Positions 4,733 to 5,060 of a DNA stretch of 5,060 bases are shown here, piece after piece (the first letter of the stretch is position 1; each line of letters starts with the position of its first letter). The DNA is from Leclercia sp. UBA7405 (lineage in GTDB: Bacteria > Pseudomonadota > Gammaproteobacteria > Enterobacterales > Enterobacteriaceae): contig DKMV01000118.1 in the NCBI GenBank assembly GCA_002469605.1, forward strand, positions 1-5,060. The letters run 5' to 3'. The translations under genes were made by a program, and so were the position numbers. Below the pieces are notes generated by a model that did not search any database, had not been told where the DNA came from, and saw nothing but the letters and a program-made list of their open reading frames with translations.

Positions 4733-5060
4733 TTCATTGCCATACAGCGAGCCCGACGATCGTCGACGCGCTTCGCAAACCATGCGGTTGTCAGGTTGCG
4801 CGTGATCTTCGGGCTTTCCAGCTGGATCCCAGGTAACATCTCTCTCGGCAAGCTCTTGCCACTCTTCTTCTCCGCCAGGGCATAAACCTGCTTATAGAGC
4901 GCGGTTTTCTCAAAGCTCAGGCTGTCGCTTTTCTCCAGCTGGCGGCGGATTTCGCTGTCGCTCATGTCGAGCTTATCCGCCAGTTGGCGCACCGCCATCT
5001 CCGTTTTACCCGCCGTACTGCTGCCGTAGGCTATCAAATCGCCATCCAGCGCCAGCTTCA
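4729..5060 (-). CDS. yaiW: Outer-membrane lipoprotein YaiW (DUF1615), C-terminal part, cut by window edge
   Basis: The reading frame stays open to the window edge (first complete codon at 5058), so this is the last 109 residues of a gene that continues beyond it. It matches the C-terminus of E. coli YaiW, about 364 residues: [39 protein letters not shown] and [21 protein letters not shown] are shared nearly exactly. The codon at 5037 is an internal TTG leucine, not a start. In E. coli YaiW is a surface-exposed outer-membrane lipoprotein next to sbmA, the importer of proline-rich antimicrobial peptides, and is linked to it functionally; sbmA would be expected just beyond this edge. The lipobox is outside the window. 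The stop TAG overlaps the yaiY stop. Confidence 0.94.
   Translation of the reverse strand, partial: KLALDGDLIAYGSSTAGKTEMAVRQLADKLDMSDSEIRRQLEKSDSLSFEKTALYKQVYALAEKKSGKSLPREMLPGIQLESPKITRNLTTAWFAKRVDDRRARCMAMN

Noticed and set aside
1..5060. CRISPR array, insertion sequence, tRNA, prophage or defence genes
   Set aside because: No periodic repeats, transposase or integrase motifs, or tRNA-like cloverleaf were seen; almost all of the window is covered by recognised chromosomal genes and short gaps.

Overview
The window looks like chromosomal DNA of an enterobacterium (Enterobacterales). Four gene products match E. coli K-12 proteins I know well almost end to end (IraP, DdlA, YaiZ, YaiY). Two partial genes at the edges match phoA and yaiW. 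The order phoA-iraP-...-ddlA-yaiZ-yaiY-yaiW is the E. coli order read backwards. An intact phoA start argues against Salmonella, which lacks phoA. Two genes between iraP and ddlA are absent from that place in K-12, so an Enterobacter/Klebsiella-like relative is more likely, but I cannot name the species.

Layout from left to right. Bases 1-91 are the 5' end of phoA (minus strand, GTG start), preceded by a good Pho box at 150-167. Bases 189-449 are iraP (minus). Bases 450-686 are non-coding and hold iraP control signals, a PurR-like palindrome and an inverted repeat. Bases 687-1913 encode an MdtG-like major facilitator drug exporter (minus). Its leader (1914-2082) carries a perfect CRP-type palindrome, a GC-rich hairpin and a second short palindrome. 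Bases 2083-2766 encode a membrane-anchored periplasmic extensin-family protein with a LAS/M15-type zinc-site pattern (minus). It is divergent from ddlA (2873-3967, plus). Then come the small membrane proteins yaiZ (minus) and yaiY (plus), and the 3' end of the lipoprotein gene yaiW (minus).

Functional themes: phosphate starvation (PhoA scavenges phosphate; IraP protects RpoS from RssB-directed proteolysis during phosphate starvation), peptidoglycan precursors (DdlA) beside a possible D-Ala-D-Ala-type metallopeptidase relative, and envelope or membrane proteins. Both convergent pairs, ddlA/yaiZ and yaiY/yaiW, overlap by exactly four bases containing both stop codons. I see no rRNA, tRNA, CRISPR array, insertion sequence or prophage gene, and no convincing wholly new system. 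The most distinctive parts are the two-gene segment between iraP and ddlA and its regulatory leader.
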